A stretch of 63,447 nt of DNA, from positions 1-63,447 of the forward strand of contig JACRHH010000017.1 of the NCBI GenBank assembly GCA_016212095.1, written 5' to 3'. This DNA is from Nitrospirota bacterium. Its GTDB lineage: Bacteria > Nitrospirota > Thermodesulfovibrionia > SZUA-242. The translations under genes and the position numbers were made by a program. Below the pieces are notes generated by a model. It was not told the origin of the DNA, did not search any database, and saw nothing but the letters and a program-made list of their open reading frames with translations. The number at the start of each line of letters is the position of its first letter. Positions within the stretch are counted from its first letter, which is position 1. Shown piece by piece: positions 54,115 to 62,319 of the stretch.

Positions 54115-55540
54115 GAGTAATACCCGCAACAATTGCCCTGCTGTCCTGATCGTTGACGACGAAAAGCAGATACTGCTTAGTTTCAGCATGTTGCTCAAAA
54201 GCAGCGGAATCGGCAACGTAATCACCATCGAGGACAGCCGCGACGTGATGCCGGTTCTTGCCCAGAGCGAGGTTTCGGTTGTCGTGCTGGATCTGACAAT
54301 GCCTCATCTGCCTGGAACCGAACTTCTGCCGATGATTCACGCCGATTATCCGGGCATTCCCGTCATTGTAATGTCTGGCATGAACGACATCACAACGGCG
54401 GTTGACTGCATGAGATCCGGAGCCGTCGATTATCTGGTGAAGCCTGTCGAGATTAGCCGGTTCATCTCAAGCGTGAAGCAGGCCGTTGAGATGTGCTCGC
54501 TCCGGAACGAAGCGATGTCGCTCAAGAATTACCTTCTGAACGACACGCTCAACAACGCGCCCGCATTCTCCTCCATCATCACCAACAGCAGAAGGATGCG
54601 CGGCATTTTTCAGTATGCCGAGGTTGTGGCCAAAACACCGCAGCCGGTGCTTGTTACCGGTGAAACAGGCGTCGGCAAGGAACTTATAGCGCGATGCATA
54701 CACGATCTAAGCGGAAGGCATGGCGCATTTGTGGAGGTTAACGCCGCCGGGCTTGACGACATGGTGTTTTCCGACACGCTGTTTGGCCATCGCAAGGGCG
54801 CGTTCACCGGAGCCGACACAAACCGCGAAGGGCTGATCGCGAAGGCCGCGGACGGCACGCTTTTCCTCGACGAAATAGGAGACATGACAAAACCGTCGCA
54901 GGTGAAGCTGCTGCGGCTTCTTCAGGAAGGCTCCTATTACCCGCTCGGCTCCGACACGCAGAAGAGAAGCACCGCCAGAATAATCGCCGCTACAAACCAG
55001 AATCTGGAAACAGCCATGGAGCGCGGGGATTTCCGCAAGGATCTCTATTACCGCCTGAAGGCGCATCAGGTTCAGATTCCACCGCTACGCGACAGAAGCG
55101 AGGACATTCCCTTGCTGATCGATTATTTCACCATACTGGCTGCCGAATCGTTCAACAGACAACAATTGAATGTATCTTCCGAACTGAAACGCCGGATTTC
55201 CGCATATGCTTTTCCAGGCAATGTGCGCGAGCTCAGGGCCGTTGTCTTCGACGCGGTTGCCCGCAACACGTCCGGCGCTTTAACCGTCAACGATTTCGGC
55301 GCATTATTCGGCGAAACACCTCAAACGGAGGCGAAATTCGCACCGGCGCAATCCGGGCCGCCGGACAGGCTTGTTCTTCCGGAGCAGTTGCCCACGCTGC
55401 GGGAGGCAAGGCAGCAGTTGATTACCGAGGCGCTGAGCCGGGCGGAAGGCAATCAGGGCGTTGCAGCGTCGTGGCTTGGTATCACGCGGCAGGCGCTGAA
55501 CAAATACCTGTCGCGCAGAAACGACCAGCCGGAAGATTGA
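54107..55540 (+). CDS. NtrC-family sigma-54 response regulator
   Basis: The 477-residue protein has a receiver (VLIVDDEK, phospho-Asp in VVLDLTMP, VKPVE), an AAA domain (GETGVGKE, GAFTGAD, GTLFLDEIGDM) and a Fis-like HTH (GVAASWLGITRQALNKYLSRR). The GAFTGA loop is intact, so it should activate sigma-54 promoters. The ATG at 54107 overlaps the kinase stop. Target genes are unknown. Confidence 0.94.
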   Translation: MPESNTRNNCPAVLIVDDEKQILLSFSMLLKSSGIGNVITIEDSRDVMPVLAQSEVSVVVLDLTMPHLPGTELLPMIHADYPGIPVIVMSGMNDITTAVDCMRSGAVDYLVKPVEISRFISSVKQAVEMCSLRNEAMSLKNYLLNDTLNNAPAFSSIITNSRRMRGIFQYAEVVAKTPQPVLVTGETGVGKELIARCIHDLSGRHGAFVEVNAAGLDDMVFSDTLFGHRKGAFTGADTNREGLIAKAADGTLFLDEIGDMTKPSQVKLLRLLQEGSYYPLGSDTQKRSTARIIAATNQNLETAMERGDFRKDLYYRLKAHQVQIPPLRDRSEDIPLLIDYFTILAAESFNRQQLNVSSELKRRISAYAFPGNVRELRAVVFDAVARNTSGALTVNDFGALFGETPQTEAKFAPAQSGPPDRLVLPEQLPTLREARQQLITEALSRAEGNQGVAASWLGITRQALNKYLSRRNDQPED

Positions 55541-55551
55541 ACCGTTCCGGA

Positions 55552-56466
55552 TCAGGAGGCAGGAAGCGGAAACGAAAACCTGAATACCGTCCCGTGCGAA
55601 TTATAGAGCCGGTAATTGCCGTTCAACTGCTCCGAAAGGGCCGCAACGATCTGAAGCCCAAGGGTGTCGGCCAGACGGAAGTCGAAATCCTCCGGCAGGC
55701 CGATGCCGTTATCCGTTACCAACAACTCCATCCTGCTATCAGGGGTGCGTTTGATCGACATGGTAATTTCTCCCTCGCACCCTTCCGGAAACGCGTATTT
55801 AAGCGCGTTGGACACAAGCTCGTTCAGAATCAGTCCGCACGGCACCGCCATGTCGATGCCAAGCGCAACGCTTTCTCCATCGACCACCAGACGAATCCTT
55901 CCATCGCAAACTCCATATGCCTTGAACAATCCGTAAACAAGTTTCATCGCGTATGACCGGAAACAGACGCTGGAACTGTCAGGCGAGGAATAGAGATGTT
56001 CATGCACGAGAGATATTGACCTGACACGTTTCTGGCATTCATGGAACATCTCGCGCGCCTTGTCGTCGTCGCTCACGCGTTCAGCCTGAAGCCTGAGCAG
56101 GCTTGAAACGACCTGAAGATTGTTTTTGACCCTGTGATGCACTTCCCGAAACAGAATGTCCTTGTCTCGAAGGGTGATGCGCAGACGCTCCTCGGCGCGC
56201 CTTCTGGACTCTATTTCGTCCATCAACCGGCAGGTGCGTTCCTCGACCAGGGCTTCAAGACGCGAACGGCAGTTGAACAGTTCGGTTACAACCTCCTTGT
56301 CAACCAGTACGGCATCGTAAGCCTCCTCGCCAAGCTTCACATACGCCTCCTCGGCGGTGTAGGCAACAGAGTATTCGCTTGATGAGGAATGTTCAGCGAC
56401 CTGTCCGGACGATACTGCTCCGGCAACGCCGCTTCCGACATAAAGGATACGTTCTTTCCTGACCAC
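55552..56466 (-). CDS. HisKA_2/HWE-type histidine kinase with degenerate receiver-like N terminus
   Basis: The 304-residue protein has an N-terminal segment that looks like a receiver remnant (RILYVGSG, DAVLVDKEV), a coiled coil and a HisKA_2 box (LFREVHHRVKNNLQVVSSLLRLQAERV). A HATPase domain (LILNELVSNALKYAFPEGCEGEI, DNGIGLPEDFDF) follows. The start is GTG at 56466 after GAGGGGG. It is convergent with the NtrC-like gene and has no partner regulator beside it. Confidence 0.9.
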   Translation of the reverse strand: MVRKERILYVGSGVAGAVSSGQVAEHSSSSEYSVAYTAEEAYVKLGEEAYDAVLVDKEVVTELFNCRSRLEALVEERTCRLMDEIESRRRAEERLRITLRDKDILFREVHHRVKNNLQVVSSLLRLQAERVSDDDKAREMFHECQKRVRSISLVHEHLYSSPDSSSVCFRSYAMKLVYGLFKAYGVCDGRIRLVVDGESVALGIDMAVPCGLILNELVSNALKYAFPEGCEGEITMSIKRTPDSRMELLVTDNGIGLPEDFDFRLADTLGLQIVAALSEQLNGNYRLYNSHGTVFRFSFPLPAS

Positions 56467-56654
56467 AATTTCCCCCTCAGTGGACAGACTTCAGTTAATG
56501 CCTGCGTTATCAGAAAATATACTTCAGGATGCTTCCCGTTCAGCGATGGGCCGGTTGTCCGGCCTCATTGTGAATGACGTATTGTAGTTTGACGGGAATT
56601 AGAAAAACAACAGAAAAATGGCGGCATGTAAATTGCAATTTATAGAGAAAGAAC

Positions 56655-57122
56655 TTATTTTCGCATTTCCAGCGTCATGGCTGTTTCGCTGCAATTGGGG
56701 AACTGCGGGCAGCGTATGCAGTCGGCCCAGACCTTGTGAGGGAGCATTGCCTTGTCCACCTCCAGAAAACCAAGCTTTGCGAAAAATTCCCGGCTGTATG
56801 TGAGTGTGAAAATCGACGTAAGGCCAAGATCAGCCGCTTCCTCAAGGCATCTGAGTACCAGTTCGCTTCCGATGCCATGCCTCTGCCGGTCTTCGGCAAC
56901 CGCAAGCGAGCGGATCTCTGCAAGGTTGTCCCATGTTATGTGAAGCGCGCATACGCCGATGATCCGTTCATCCTCAACACAGACATGAAAATCGCGCAGG
57001 CATTCGTATATGTCGTGAAGCGAGCGGGGAAGCATCTTGTTGCCGGACGCGTAGCTGTTTATCAGCGCCTGGACATGCGTTACGTCTGCAAGTTTAGCCT
57101 TGCGGATGGAATGCGTTGTCAT
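56655..57122 (-). CDS. GNAT acetyltransferase, N-acetylglutamate synthase-like
   Basis: The 155-residue protein starts HSIRKAKLADVTHVQALINSYAS and has the acetyl-CoA motif IRSLAVAEDRQRHGIGSELVLRCLEEA. A C-terminal Cys pair lies in CIRCPQFPNC. It resembles the stand-alone ArgA-type GNAT of arginine synthesis in delta-proteobacteria. Its ATG overlaps the TusA-like stop (ATGA), so it belongs to the Isc transcript. Confidence 0.85.
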   Translation of the reverse strand: MTTHSIRKAKLADVTHVQALINSYASGNKMLPRSLHDIYECLRDFHVCVEDERIIGVCALHITWDNLAEIRSLAVAEDRQRHGIGSELVLRCLEEAADLGLTSIFTLTYSREFFAKLGFLEVDKAMLPHKVWADCIRCPQFPNCSETAMTLEMRK

Positions 57123-57355
57123 GGCTTTCGTATGAGCGCCCGGAACTCGCCGCCGTCTTCGCTCACGCCAAGGAACTCGTAGCCCATTTTGGCGCACCAG
57201 TCGGGGATGTCCTTCGGGAATGTGGAATCGTCCGCCGCAACCTCAAGCACCCTGCCCTGCTCCAGCTTTTTCATCCGGATAGACGTCTGGATGATCGGAT
57301 TAGGGCAGAAAAGCCCCACGCAGTCCAGAAATTCATCGGCCCTCACCTCGCTCAT
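57119..57355 (-). CDS. TusA/SirA-like sulfur-carrier protein
   Basis: The 78-residue protein has the TusA signature CVGLFCPNPIIQTSIRMKKLEQG, with the reactive Cys in CPxP, and a C-terminal TusA fold (WCAKMGYEFLGV). It likely accepts persulfide from the cysteine desulfurase of the same operon. It abuts iscU (shared base 57355). Confidence 0.9.
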   Translation of the reverse strand: MSEVRADEFLDCVGLFCPNPIIQTSIRMKKLEQGRVLEVAADDSTFPKDIPDWCAKMGYEFLGVSEDGGEFRALIRKP

Positions 57356-57732
57356 TATCCTGCAACCGGATGTTTCTGCCGGTAGTCTTCGATTGCCTTC
57401 CGCAGCGCGTCGGCTCCCAGATTCGAGCAGTGCATCTTGCGCGGCGGAAGCCCGCCAAGCTCGTCGGCTATCTGGTCGCGCGAGATTTGCAGCGCCTCGT
57501 CAAGCGTCTTGCCCTTCGCCATTTCAGTAACCATGCTCGACACCGCTATCGCCGAGCCGCAGCCGAACGTCTTGAACTTGCAGTCGGTGATTATTCCGCC
57601 TTCAACCTTTATGTGAATCTGCATCACATCGCCGCACGACGGATTGCCCTCCTCGCCCACGCCGTCGGGGTTTTCGATTTCACCAACGTTTCGCGGATTC
57701 ATGAAATGTTCCATCACCTTGTCTGTGTACAT
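57355..57732 (-). CDS. iscU: IscU/NifU-type iron-sulfur scaffold
   Basis: The 125-residue protein starts YTDKVMEHFMNPRNVGEIENPDG and has the three cluster cysteines: NPSCGD, FKTFGCGSAIA and KMHCSNLGADAL. Clusters are assembled here from sulfur delivered by IscS. It lies 18 bp after iscS. The single-domain length favours IscU over full NifU. Confidence 0.96.
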   Translation of the reverse strand: MYTDKVMEHFMNPRNVGEIENPDGVGEEGNPSCGDVMQIHIKVEGGIITDCKFKTFGCGSAIAVSSMVTEMAKGKTLDEALQISRDQIADELGGLPPRKMHCSNLGADALRKAIEDYRQKHPVAG

Positions 57733-57750
57733 GTAATTTCTCCTGCGCCG

Positions 57751-58926
57751 TCACGCCTTCGCGGCGCTTTTTTTGTATAGCGGCGACATTGCGCGCAGTC
57801 TCGAAACCACGCGCGGAAGCGCCTCGATCACCTTGTCCATTTCGGCGATGGTGTTGCCAGCGCCAAGCGTAAGCTGAAGCGAGCCCTGACAGACCTGCTC
57901 CGGAAGCCCGATGGCCGACAGCACATGCGACGCCTTCAGCGCCTTCGATGTGCAGGTGGAACCGCTCGACGCCATGATTCCCTCGTGCATCAGAAGCAGC
58001 AGAAGCGCCTCGCCCTCTACAAAATTCACAGCCACGTTCACATGGCCCGGAAGCCGCGCCTCAGCGTGTCCGTTATAATAGACCTCGTCGATGTTGTCCA
58101 GGATGCCGCGAACCAGCCTGTTTCGCATGGCGGTTATGCGCGATACGCGCTCGCTCATGCCGGCGGCCGCAAGCTCCGCAGCCTTGCCAAGCCCCACAAT
58201 CGCAGGAACGTTGTCTGCCCCGGCGCGTCTGCCCTGCTCCTGAACACCGCCATGGATAAGCGGAGTGATCCGCGTTCCCTTTTTCAGGTAGAGCGCGCCC
58301 GCGCCCTTCGGCCCGTTAAACTTGTGGCCCGAAAGGCTCAGCGCGTCCACTCCGAGCGCCGCCACGTCCACCGGAATATTCCCCACAGCCGCGCATCCGT
58401 CGGCATGAAGCAGAACGCCGCGCTGCCTTGTTATCGCGCCGATTTCGGCAACCGGCTGAATCGTGCCGATCTCGTTGTTGGCAAGCATCACCGACACAAG
58501 CACAGTGTCCGGGCGAATCGCCCCGGCAACGTCTTCCGGATCGACCAGGCCTGATGCGTCAACCGGAACTTCCGTAACCTCATAGCCGTTTTTCTCAAGA
58601 TATTTCACGGGGTTGAACACGGCGTGATGCTCTATGGCCGAGATAACCAGATGCCGCCCCTTTTTCGCGTATGCCTGAGCGAGGCCCTTGACCGCAAAGT
58701 TGCACGATTCGGTTCCGGTTCCGGTGAATATGATCTCATCTGGCGCGGAGTTCACCAGCGCGGCCACCTGCGAGCGGGCGTTTTCCACCGCAACAAGCGC
58801 CTCCTGTCCAAGCTTGTGAAGGCTGAGCGGATTGCCGAAATGCTCCATGAACCACGGCAGCATCGCATCGAAAATCTCCGGCCTGCACTGGGTGGTTGCC
58901 ATATTGTCAAGATAGATGCCGTTCAC
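57751..58926 (-). CDS. iscS: Cysteine desulfurase
   Basis: The 391-residue PLP enzyme starts GIYLDNMATTQCRPEIFDAM. It has the PLP lysine in SLSGHKFNGPKGAGALY and the active-site loop SSGSTCTSKALKASHVL with the persulfide Cys. It frees sulfur from cysteine for IscU and TusA. NifS versus IscS is not settled by sequence alone; the context is Isc. Confidence 0.95.
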   Translation of the reverse strand: MNGIYLDNMATTQCRPEIFDAMLPWFMEHFGNPLSLHKLGQEALVAVENARSQVAALVNSAPDEIIFTGTGTESCNFAVKGLAQAYAKKGRHLVISAIEHHAVFNPVKYLEKNGYEVTEVPVDASGLVDPEDVAGAIRPDTVLVSVMLANNEIGTIQPVAEIGAITRQRGVLLHADGCAAVGNIPVDVAALGVDALSLSGHKFNGPKGAGALYLKKGTRITPLIHGGVQEQGRRAGADNVPAIVGLGKAAELAAAGMSERVSRITAMRNRLVRGILDNIDEVYYNGHAEARLPGHVNVAVNFVEGEALLLLLMHEGIMASSGSTCTSKALKASHVLSAIGLPEQVCQGSLQLTLGAGNTIAEMDKVIEALPRVVSRLRAMSPLYKKSAAKA

Positions 58927-59372
58927 GGGCGGTTTCCTCCGAAATCGAGCGGGACTATATTGTGTTCTTCGTTTAACAATTCCTGAAGCGATATGCCGTC
59001 GAGGAAACTTTCGATCTTCTCGCCAAGGGTTTTCCAGAGCATCCGGGTGACGCAGTTGTCAACGCGCGCGCAGCCGTCGCCGGTGGGGTCGAGGCAGGTG
59101 GTGATGGCAACCGGCCCTTCCAGCACGCGAAGCACCTCGCCAACCGACACCTTCGACGGCTCCCGCGTAAGCACATATCCGCCGCCGGGCCCCTTCACGC
59201 TGTCTACAAGCCCGGCGTGGCGAAGCTTGTTCAAAAGCTGTTCGAGGTAAGACACCGAAACCTCCTGCCGCTCCGAAATCTCGCGGATGGTGGTGGTTCC
59301 CTTGCCGAAATTGCGCGCGATCTCGAACATCGCCCGCACTCCGTACTGTCCCTTGGTTGAAAGCTTGAGCAT
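58923..59372 (-). CDS. iscR: Rrf2/IscR-type regulator
   Basis: The 149-residue protein has the Rrf2 winged helix (KGQYGVRAMFEIARNFG, VSYLEQLLNKLRHAGLVDSVKGPGGGYVL) and cluster cysteines CLDPTGDGCARVDNC, as in IscR. It overlaps iscS by 4 bp and should autoregulate the operon iscR-iscS-iscU-tusA-GNAT. The ATG at 59372 has no ribosome site, and the promoter places the start within three bases of it. Confidence 0.93.
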   Translation of the reverse strand: MLKLSTKGQYGVRAMFEIARNFGKGTTTIREISERQEVSVSYLEQLLNKLRHAGLVDSVKGPGGGYVLTREPSKVSVGEVLRVLEGPVAITTCLDPTGDGCARVDNCVTRMLWKTLGEKIESFLDGISLQELLNEEHNIVPLDFGGNRP

Positions 59373-59380
59373 AGTCGTCA

Positions 59381-59410
59381 AATATATAAATACCCGACAA
59401 AATATGTCAA
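59381..59410 (-). promoter_or_regulatory. isc operon promoter with IscR-like dyad
   Basis: On the minus strand TTGACA (59410-59405), an 18-bp spacer and TATATT (59386-59381) form the promoter. GACA-AAATA-TGTC (59396-59408) overlaps the -35 and is a plausible Rrf2 site. The predicted transcript starts near 59374, two or three bases before the iscR ATG. Confidence 0.65.
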
Positions 59411-59423
59411 GCGCAGCGAGGGC

Positions 59424-59476
59424 TTTACATCAGAAACAATGCTCTGTACAATGCCTTTAATAGTACGCTTAAGCGT
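59424..59476 (+). promoter_or_regulatory. Promoter/operator of the Phd-RelE module
   Basis: TTTACA (59424-59429), a 17-bp spacer and TACAAT (59447-59452) are followed by a perfect 12-bp palindrome ACGCTTAAGCGT (59465-59476) near the start of transcription. A repeated GCTAAC lies between it and the GTG. This is the expected layout for antitoxin autoregulation. Confidence 0.65.
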
Positions 59477-59504
59477 TCCGCTAACAATGCTAACGAGGTA
59501 AGCC

Positions 59505-59762
59505 GTGCCGAACCTGTCTGCCAACGACCTGAAAACCAAAGGTGTTTCCGCCATTGAGGCGGTTCTTGCCAATCAGCCGGAAGCTGTCATCTCCGTGCGC
59601 GGCAAGGAGCGCTTCGTGGTTATGGACATGGAGCATTACCATTATCTGCGGGAGTGCGAACTGGAATCCGCCCTGGCCCAGAGCCGTGCAGACCTCGCCG
59701 CAGGCCGGTTTGCAAAAGAAAGCGCCGAAGAGCACCTGGCCCGCCTCATGGCCAAATCATGA
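59505..59762 (+). CDS. Phd/YefM-family antitoxin
   Basis: The 85-residue protein has the Phd fold (SANDLKTKGVSAIEAVLANQPEAVISVRGKERFVVMDMEHYHYLR) and a helical C terminus (LAAGRFAKESAEEHLARLM) that binds the toxin. The start is GTG at 59505, after GAGGTAAGCC. It overlaps the toxin gene by ATGA. It likely binds the palindrome at 59465. Confidence 0.9.
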   Translation: MPNLSANDLKTKGVSAIEAVLANQPEAVISVRGKERFVVMDMEHYHYLRECELESALAQSRADLAAGRFAKESAEEHLARLMAKS

Positions 59763-60034
59763 GCTGGTCGCTCGTCTTTACCGAGCAGTATGACAAACGC
59801 GCCTTGCGCTTTCTGAAGCGTCATCCCGAACTGGAAAAACAGTATCTGAAAACCTTGCAGCTTCTGGAGGCCAACCCGTTTCACCCCTCGTTGCGGCTGC
59901 ATCAGCTAACCGGGCGGCTGGCAGGCTTGCATTCGGTTTCGATCAACCTTTCGTATCGCATAACTCTTGAGTTTCTGATTCAGGATCAGGAGATCATTCC
60001 GATAAACGTGGGAGATCACGATTCCGTTTATTGA
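59759..60034 (+). CDS. RelE/YafQ-type toxin
   Basis: The 91-residue protein has the RelE layout (FTEQYDKRALRFLKRHPELEKQYLKTLQLL, LRLHQLTGRLAGLHSVSINLSYRITLEF) ending INVGDHDSVY, typical of YafQ/HigB-like mRNA interferases. The pairing with a Phd/YefM antitoxin is a common mosaic. Confidence 0.9.
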   Translation: MSWSLVFTEQYDKRALRFLKRHPELEKQYLKTLQLLEANPFHPSLRLHQLTGRLAGLHSVSINLSYRITLEFLIQDQEIIPINVGDHDSVY

Positions 60035-60097
60035 ATGGCTCGCCGAATCGCCCAGCTTCCTCCACTCCATGTCACATATCCTGCAGTAGGGCGCTGT

Positions 60098-60128
60098 GGT
60101 AAGTGACGGTTTGAAACCGTCACTTACC
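60098..60128. repeat. 31-bp perfect palindrome
   Basis: GGTAAGTGACGGTTT (60098-60112), one G, AAACCGTCACTTACC (60114-60128): two perfect 15-bp arms. It lies between the convergent RelE and TumA genes. No T-run flanks it, so it is more like a REP-type palindrome or a Rho-assisted bidirectional terminator. Confidence 0.8.
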
Positions 60129-60166
60129 CGATTAGCTGAAACGCTACCATATGGAACGCAGCCAGG

Positions 60167-60514
60167 CTATGCGGCCTGCAACAGGAACTCAACCTTCACG
60201 GTCTCGTACGGGAAAATAATGCGACCGTCTTTCGTGCGGTCAAGAACCCCGGCGTTAAGCAGGGCAGTTACATCGCCATGCACGGCCTTTACGTCGCGCC
60301 CGGCACGGCGGGCGGCCTCGCGAATTGATACCGGCCCTGCCCCGCAAAGCACCTTGAGCAGTTCCCATCGTTTTTCCGTGAGCACCTTCCAAAGCAACTC
60401 AGGAGTGGCAAAGCTGATGTGCGCGGCCTTTTGCGGCTTTCCTGTCTTCCAGGCGCGCACGAAATCCGCCATTGAATCGGCAGGCGTTCGTACATCAAGG
60501 GTTACGGTTTTCAT
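60167..60514 (-). CDS. tumA: TumA-type HTH antitoxin
   Basis: The 115-residue protein has a winged HTH (EKRWELLKVLCGAGPVSIREAARRAGRDVKAVHGDVTALLNAGVLDR) of the HVO_A0114/MarR-like group that accompanies TumE toxins. The ATG at 60514 follows GAGGTGG. It overlaps the toxin gene upstream by 20 bp; the toxin-first order is usual for this pair. Confidence 0.82.
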   Translation of the reverse strand: MKTVTLDVRTPADSMADFVRAWKTGKPQKAAHISFATPELLWKVLTEKRWELLKVLCGAGPVSIREAARRAGRDVKAVHGDVTALLNAGVLDRTKDGRIIFPYETVKVEFLLQAA

Positions 60515-60791
60515 GGTTCCACCTCGCAATGTCCTGCTGAAAGTCGGCAATCAACTGATCCGGCGTTGTGAACACGTAAGCGCTCTCCTTTCCATTGAAG
60601 TGCCGGTGATCCCCTTTTCCAGCCTCGTTGTCGTAGCGCAGAACGCATTCTCCGCTAACGATATACGCAAGCCTGAACTTGTATTCATGCGACGACCCTT
60701 CAACGGCCTCAGGCAGCCGCCACAGAACCAACTCAGCGAATGCTGACTCGGAGCAGGTGATGCGCGTACGGACAAGTTCAACGGCCTTCAT
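60495..60791 (-). CDS. tumE: TumE (DUF6516) toxin
   Basis: The 98-residue protein has the DUF6516/TumE pattern: AELVLWRLPEAVEGSSHEYKFRLAYIVSGECVLRYDNEAGKGDHRHF, ending in DQLIADFQQDIARW. These proteins are type II toxins, probably RNases. The ATG at 60791 lies only seven bases after a predicted -10 (CATGAT 60804-60799; -35 TTGACA 60827-60822), so the message may be leaderless. ATGs at 60803 and 60800 are alternatives but overlap the -10. Confidence 0.85.
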   Translation of the reverse strand: MKAVELVRTRITCSESAFAELVLWRLPEAVEGSSHEYKFRLAYIVSGECVLRYDNEAGKGDHRHFNGKESAYVFTTPDQLIADFQQDIARWNHENRNP

Positions 60792-60798
60792 GCCTGAC

Positions 60799-60827
60799 AT
60801 CATGCCAACATTGGTTATTGTTGTCAA
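60799..60827 (-). promoter_or_regulatory. tumE promoter
   Basis: TTGACA, 17-bp spacer and CATGAT on the minus strand. The -35 is perfect and the -10 has four of six matches. Transcription should begin about 60792, one base before the chosen tumE ATG. Confidence 0.5.
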
Positions 60828-60860
60828 TTGCTCCAACAGTTGCCGAAGCACGCGGGCTTA

Positions 60861-61241
60861 TCATGGTGTGAATTTCTTGATTTGAATGTCTTTTACCACT
60901 CTGTAGTGCCTGTCGTTTCCCGTGAGAATCGGGAGGCCATACGAGATTGCCGTAGCGCCAATTAACGCATCCGCCAGTTGCATAGAATGGCTGAGAAAAT
61001 GCTGTTCGACGTAGAACATGGCCTTGGCGGATATTTCTTCGGATACATATAGAATTTGTGTTTGCCATCCATGAAGCGCTTTGCGGAGATGATTCAACTC
61101 CTTTTTGTTTCTTAAACCTTGAACAAGTTCCATGTATGTTACGACAGAAATAAAGAAATTATCCGAATTTTCAATGGCTTGATATGCTTTTTCATTGCCC
61201 CTCATATACCAGATCAGAATATCTGTGTCTATGAGCATCAA
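60861..61241 (-). CDS. vapC: VapC toxin (PIN-domain RNase)
   Basis: The 126-residue PIN protein has the acidic active-site residues: LIDTDILIWYMRGN (D5/D7), the VVTYMELVQGL Glu, and C-terminal LADALIGATAISYGLPILTGNDRHYRVV (Asp90 and Asp110 regions). VapC cleaves tRNA or rRNA. It overlaps vapB by 4 bp (ATGA). Confidence 0.94.
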   Translation of the reverse strand: MMLIDTDILIWYMRGNEKAYQAIENSDNFFISVVTYMELVQGLRNKKELNHLRKALHGWQTQILYVSEEISAKAMFYVEQHFLSHSMQLADALIGATAISYGLPILTGNDRHYRVVKDIQIKKFTP

Positions 61242-61471
61242 AATCTTCCTTTTCTTAAATCTCTAACATATTCGTCAACATTCCCTGTCGTGTCGTTATC
61301 GCGCCAGATTCCGAACAGTTCATTTTTTACCGGCTGCTTTATAATTTCCCGGTACGGAACAAGCCTGGCGCAAGGTTTTCCCCGGAAAGTAATTACTACC
61401 TCCTCACCCCTGTTTACGGATTCAATCAATTCTTTCGATTTGAATCTCAGGTCTTTTGCGGTTGCTCTCAT
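61238..61471 (-). CDS. vapB: VapB/Phd-type antitoxin
   Basis: The 77-residue protein has the Phd/YefM-like N terminus (MRATAKDLRFKSKELIESVNRGEEVVITFRGKPCARLVPY) and a tail ending VDEYVRDLRKGRF for toxin binding. The ATG at 61471 follows GGGAGG. The frame continues upstream only as noise. It precedes vapC, the normal order. Confidence 0.9.
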   Translation of the reverse strand: MRATAKDLRFKSKELIESVNRGEEVVITFRGKPCARLVPYREIIKQPVKNELFGIWRDNDTTGNVDEYVRDLRKGRF

Positions 61472-61486
61472 ACACAGCCTCCCAAA

Positions 61487-61533
61487 GCCAAGTTTACATT
61501 TCAGAGTATAAACTTGGCGGGAGGTTTCGTCAA
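61487..61533 (-). promoter_or_regulatory. vapBC promoter with 10-bp-arm operator
   Basis: On the minus strand TTGACG (61533-61528), a 17-bp spacer and TATACT (61510-61505) form a strong promoter. Perfect inverted arms GCCAAGTTTA (61487-61496) and TAAACTTGGC (61509-61518), 12 bp apart, cover the -10 and start. This is a textbook VapB operator. Confidence 0.8.
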
Positions 61534-61623
61534 TTGTGTTTTTAACGCTCAAACCCGGCGGCGCGGCGCTTTTCGGGCATCCGCTGGAATGCGATGCTGG
61601 ACTGTACATCGGTAACTCTGCTC

Positions 61624-62319
61624 CTATTGCCTCGCCCCCGCCTCTCTGAGCAGCCGGACTACATCGGTCTTTTTGGCTTTCATTGCCCACATCAGGGCCG
61701 TCTCGCCTCGCGAATCCTTGGCGTCCACGATGGCATGGTGAGCAAGCAGCATCCTGACGACCTCGACATGCCCCTTGCCGGCAGCCCATATCAACGCCGT
61801 GTGTCCTTGCTCATCGCTTGCGTTTGGATCGGCGCCATGTTCAAGCAGCGCTCTGACGATGGCTGTTTGACCGTTCAGCGCGGCCTGCATCAGGGCTGTC
61901 ACGCCGCCGGTCACCTTCGCGTTTACGTTTGCCCCATGTGCCAGCAAGAGGTTGACGAACTCGATATTGCCGTTTCTCGCTACCTCCGTGAGCGCTGTTC
62001 TGCCATAAATGTTCGCGGCATTGACGTTCGCGCCCCCGGCAATCAACTCCTTGGCGATGCCGGCATCGCCAGTGCCACTCCCGCCCCAAGTGGAAGCCAT
62101 GAGGGCGGTCATTCCCTCCCGGTTTGAAGCATTCACATCCGCTCCCGCCTGGAGCAAGGCTTCCACTTTCGAAGAGTCTCCATGCCATGCGGCCTGAATT
62201 AATGCGGTATTGCCCGCCTGTTGAGTAATGCATGCCGACAGCATTGCGAAGAGCATGACTGCGGCGGTGAAGCACATGGCTCGATGCCGCGCGGGAACGG
62301 TCATTTTTCTAATGTCCAA
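61624..62319 (-). CDS. Ankyrin-repeat lipoprotein
   Basis: The 231-residue protein has a signal peptide ending LSAC (Cys about 30, lipobox) and about six ankyrin repeats (GNTALIQAAWHGDSSKVEALLQAG, then GADVNASNREGMTALM and so on) up to the end. It probably faces the periplasm and binds a protein partner. ATGs at codons 1, 6 and 15 are possible. It breaks the run of toxin-antitoxin genes and may be a defence or immunity accessory, but nothing proves that. Confidence 0.85.
   Translation of the reverse strand: MDIRKMTVPARHRAMCFTAAVMLFAMLSACITQQAGNTALIQAAWHGDSSKVEALLQAGADVNASNREGMTALMASTWGGSGTGDAGIAKELIAGGANVNAANIYGRTALTEVARNGNIEFVNLLLAHGANVNAKVTGGVTALMQAALNGQTAIVRALLEHGADPNASDEQGHTALIWAAGKGHVEVVRMLLAHHAIVDAKDSRGETALMWAMKAKKTDVVRLLREAGARQ

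Noticed and set aside
61472-61789. Longer reading of the VapB frame from 61789
   Set aside because: It lacks family residues and crosses the vapBC promoter/operator.
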